Of a stretch of DNA of 64,000 bases, positions 61,775-64,000 are shown in pieces. This DNA is from Promicromonospora umidemergens (GTDB lineage: Bacteria > Actinomycetota > Actinomycetes > Actinomycetales > Cellulomonadaceae). The position numbers and the translations under genes were made by a program. The first letter of the stretch is position 1, and the number at the start of each line of letters is the position of its first letter. The stretch covers positions 372,001 through 436,000 of the forward strand of contig NZ_JAMTCT010000001.1 of NCBI RefSeq assembly GCF_024171995.1. The letters run 5' to 3'. The notes below the pieces were generated by a model. That model searched no databases. It was not told where the DNA came from and worked only from the letters and a program-made list of their open reading frames with translations.

Positions 61775-62842
61775 GTGAACCCGCAACGCACCACCCCCGC
61801 CCGAATGGCAGGCGCCGCCGCCCTCGTCGCGATCAGCCTGGTCGCCGCCGCAGGCTGCGCCAACAAAGGAACCAGCGAGCCCGCCACGGGCGCCGATGCC
61901 ATGACCCTGAACGTGGGGCAGATCAGCGACTCGGTGGCCTTCTTCCCGATCTTCGTCGCCGAGGACCAGGGTTTCTTCGAGGACGAAGGGCTCACCCTCG
62001 CCGAGCGGCCGCGCCTCGGGACCGGCGCCAAGCTGGCCGCGGCCCTTGAGTCGGACAGCATCGACATCGCCGGCGGCGTCATGACCGACGCCTACAACCT
62101 CTACCAGATCAACGACGGCGCCCGCGTCATCGGATCCCTCGTCAACGAGTACTACGTCGACGTCATCGCCGGTGCCGGCATCCCGGAATCGCTCGACGAC
62201 GGGCCGCTCGAGGAGAAGGTCGCCGCGCTGGAGGGCAAGGCCATCGGCATCACCGGACCGGGCAGCGGCACCGAGGCCCTGGTCTCCTACCTGCTGGCAC
62301 AGCAGGGCCTCGACACGGCCACCGACGTCACGCTCGTCAACCTGGGAGCCGACCCGTCGGCCGCGATCGGGGCGCTCAAGGCCGGACGGGTCGACGCCCT
62401 GTCGTTCTTCCAGCCGGTCGGTGAGCAGGCCGAGGCCACCGGCGTCGGCCGCATCTTCATCTCGCCCGCTCGCGGCGACGTGCCCGAGCTGGCGGACGCC
62501 GTGCACGGCGCGCTGTTCACCACCCAGGAGGTGATGGACCACAAGCCAGAGGCGACCGCGGCGTTCGTGCGGGGTATCGCCCGTGCCGAGGAGCTCATCA
62601 GCTCCGACGACGCCGCCGCGGCCGAGCTGCTGCAGAAGTACCAGTCGACCATGGACGCCGAGACGATCAAGCTCCTGGCCCCCGTGCTGCAGGACGCGAT
62701 CGCGGACACCCCGGTGCCCGCCGAGAGCGGGTACGAGACGTCCGCCGCCTTCCACCAGGAGAGTGGGCTGATCCCCGACCCGCCGGCCTTCGCCGACCTG
62801 GTGCCCTCAGCGTGGATCGAGTCCGCGCTGCAGGACGAATAG
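61775..62842 (+). CDS. ABC importer substrate-binding lipoprotein, NMT1/SsuA-like
   Basis: 355 aa from a GTG at 61775 with AAGGAGGAG upstream. A lipoprotein signal with lipobox VAAAGC precedes a periplasmic-binding fold: LNVGQISDSVAFFPIFVAEDQGFFEDEGLTL, IAGGVMTDAYNLYQIND, GIPESLDD, GITGPGSGTEALVSYLL and GRVDALSFFQPVGEQAE. This is the NMT1/THI5/SsuA group that carries aromatic, sulfonate or pyrimidine-type anions; the bound ligand is not given by the sequence. It ends 72 bp before the GntR gene. Confidence 0.87.
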   Translation: MNPQRTTPARMAGAAALVAISLVAAAGCANKGTSEPATGADAMTLNVGQISDSVAFFPIFVAEDQGFFEDEGLTLAERPRLGTGAKLAAALESDSIDIAGGVMTDAYNLYQINDGARVIGSLVNEYYVDVIAGAGIPESLDDGPLEEKVAALEGKAIGITGPGSGTEALVSYLLAQQGLDTATDVTLVNLGADPSAAIGALKAGRVDALSFFQPVGEQAEATGVGRIFISPARGDVPELADAVHGALFTTQEVMDHKPEATAAFVRGIARAEELISSDDAAAAELLQKYQSTMDAETIKLLAPVLQDAIADTPVPAESGYETSAAFHQESGLIPDPPAFADLVPSAWIESALQDE

Positions 62843-62914
62843 GGCACTCATGCTGGAAGAATCCCCTTCAGAACGTGGAGCCGGACGCCGACTGCTGGAC
62901 GGAGACCTTCGAAC

Positions 62915-63562
62915 ATGGCTGTGGACGCGGACATCAGGGCGCTGATCCTCGAGGGCGAGCTGGTACCAGGGCAGCGCCTCATCGAGTCGGAGCTCGTCGA
63001 GCGGTTCGCGGCCTCCCGGGCCGCCGTACGTGACGCGTTCGGCCGGCTCGAGGGGGAAGGCCTCGTCGAACGGGTGCAGAACCGCGGGGCCCGCGTACGC
63101 GTCATCCCGTTCGACGAGGCGATCGAGATCACCGAGGTCCGGCGGGCGCTGGAGTCGCTGTGCGCGGGCAAGGCCGCCGAGCACGTCACCGACGCGGAGA
63201 TCGCCGAGCTCCGTGGCGTCGCCGGGCAGATGGACGCCGCCGCGACGAGCGGCGACGTCGGCGAGTACGCGATGCTGAACCGCCGCCTGCACGCCCGCAT
63301 CCATGAGATCAGCGGTCAGCGCACCGCCCGGACCCTGATCGTCCGGCTCCGTGGCCAGCTCGTGCGGCACCAGTACCGGCTCGCGATGAAGCCGGGCCGG
63401 CCCGCCAAGTCGGTCAAGGAGCACATGGCGATCGTCGAGGCGATCTGCGGGCGCGACCGCGGGGCCGCCGAGGCGGCGATGGCCGCCCACATCGACAGCG
63501 TGCTCGAGGCGATGCGGGAGACCAACCGCACGGCGACGGAGGGGGCGGCCGCGGCGTCGTGA
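62915..63562 (+). CDS. GntR/FCD-family transcriptional regulator
   Basis: 215 aa. The N-terminal winged HTH (VPGQRLIESELVERFAASRAAVRDAFGRLEGEGLVERVQNRGARV) is followed by the all-helical FCD effector domain, with metal-site residues in MLNRRLHARIHEISGQ and AMKPGRPAKSVKEHMAIVEAI. FCD repressors bind the pathway's carboxylate intermediates. It follows the operon and probably controls it through the inverted repeat at 56827-56864. The ATG at 62915 begins the HTH with a rather short lead; no in-frame earlier start was seen. Confidence 0.88.
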   Translation: MAVDADIRALILEGELVPGQRLIESELVERFAASRAAVRDAFGRLEGEGLVERVQNRGARVRVIPFDEAIEITEVRRALESLCAGKAAEHVTDAEIAELRGVAGQMDAAATSGDVGEYAMLNRRLHARIHEISGQRTARTLIVRLRGQLVRHQYRLAMKPGRPAKSVKEHMAIVEAICGRDRGAAEAAMAAHIDSVLEAMRETNRTATEGAAAAS

Positions 63563-63591
63563 CGCGGCCGTCGGTCGTGGCGCGGTCGTCG

Positions 63592-64000
63592 TCAGGACGG
63601 GGTGCGCGGGGCCGCGGTCGCCCACGTCTCGCCGTCCGGGGCGGTCAGCCGGATGGTCACGACGCCGTGCACGGCGACGTCGAGCACGCCGCCGGCCGAG
63701 CAGGTGCCCGCGTCCACGACGCACGACCCGAGCGTGACCTCGCGAGTGCCTGGTGCGGCGCCTGCTCCGTCGTCGGCCGCGGTGCCCGTGGCGACGGTGA
63801 CCGTGACCGTGTAGCTCGGCGCAGTCCCGTCGCGAACCACCACGTACGCCCAGGACGGGTTGCCCTCGTAGAGGAAGACCGTGCCGACCGGCCGTGCCGG
63901 GCCCCCGGACTCCCCGTCGGTCGTGAGGTCGGCGGCCGCGAGGTAGCGGCCGTCCGCCGTGTCGAGCGTCGTGCGGTAGGCGGCGGCGAGGTCGCGGTCC
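63592..64000 (-). CDS. C-terminal fragment of an exported or anti-sigma-type protein
   Basis: The minus-strand frame is open to the right edge of the window, so the start lies outside and about 135 residues are seen. The segment reads as repeated small beta strands (PVGTVFLYEGNPSWAYVVV, SYTVTVTVATGT, VTLGSCVVDAGTCSAGG, HGVVTIRLTAPDG) with a Cys pair, like the extracellular C-terminal domain of anti-sigma factors. No transmembrane segment is in view, so this is a guess. It converges on the GntR gene, 29 bp away. Confidence 0.5.
   Translation of the reverse strand, partial: DRDLAAAYRTTLDTADGRYLAAADLTTDGESGGPARPVGTVFLYEGNPSWAYVVVRDGTAPSYTVTVTVATGTAADDGAGAAPGTREVTLGSCVVDAGTCSAGGVLDVAVHGVVTIRLTAPDGETWATAAPRTPS

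Overview
The window is a stretch of a high-GC actinobacterial chromosome. The dissociated (type II) fatty acid synthase operon fabD-fabH-acpP-fabF with a PucR-type regulator (FasR), the homodimeric AceE, and the actinobacterial families DUF3052, DUF3145 and DUF6879/DUF5753 all point to Actinomycetes. The secreted pectinase and overall gene content suggest Micrococcales, perhaps Promicromonosporaceae or Cellulomonadaceae; that placement is inference. Genes are dense, often overlap by ATGA or GTGA, and use GTG and TTG starts freely. No CRISPR array, rRNA operon, intact transposase or complete phage was seen.

Layout. 1-2.2 kb: the tail of an ATP-grasp-like gene and a KAP-family NTPase. 2.29-3.86 kb: a very small island flanked by a 37-bp duplication of the 3' part of tRNA-Asn, carrying a HigB-like toxin/antitoxin pair. 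4-7.4 kb: BadF/BadG-type kinase, two small hypotheticals and a VanY-type carboxypeptidase. 7.4-10.4 kb: a secreted two-enzyme pectate lyase (PL1 and PL9 domains in one chain) behind twin palindromic operators. 10.4-13.4 kb: YidD-like protein, HAD phosphatase, and a three-gene XRE-DUF5753/DUF6879 regulatory cassette. 13.5-16.4 kb: a CAT-anticodon tRNA, rtcB, DUF3145, def. 16.5-26.8 kb: fatty acid/pyruvate core (fabF, acpP, fabH, fabD, fasR, aceE, DUF3052, AhpE-like peroxiredoxin), an order resembling the mycobacterial Rv2238c-Rv2245 region. 26.8-30.3 kb: tRNA-Val, MarR regulator, CrtC/AttH-like secreted protein, SDR, universal stress protein. 30.3-36.1 kb: tripartite tricarboxylate transporter tctCBA beside its divergent two-component system. 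36-38.7 kb: ABC exporter pair. 38.8-44.6 kb: tRNA-fMet, a repeat-bearing membrane protein, treY-treZ. 44.6-53.9 kb: accessory genes, including an NTase-NUDIX fusion, an orphan histidine kinase coupled to a CPBP protease, a UDG-family protein, a SUKH protein, a glyoxalase and a cyclase-like gene interrupted by an in-frame TGA. 54-56.7 kb: a REP-like repeat cluster, gdhA, and a group III truncated globin with a Cys-containing HTH regulator. 56.8-63.6 kb: a tightly overlapping catabolic operon (DUF1932 dehydrogenase, DUF6282 hydrolase, GalB-like hydratase, RraA/GalC-like aldolase, ABC importer) followed by a GntR regulator.

How it fits together. Matching palindromes lie upstream of fasR and upstream of fabD, suggesting one regulator reads both. 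A shared motif upstream of the MarR gene and the AttH-like gene suggests local control. The most novel-looking system is the 56.8-63.6 kb operon: its last two enzymes match the 4-oxalomesaconate to pyruvate plus oxaloacetate steps of gallate/protocatechuate 4,5-cleavage, but the preceding two enzymes are unrelated families and no ring-cleavage dioxygenase is present.
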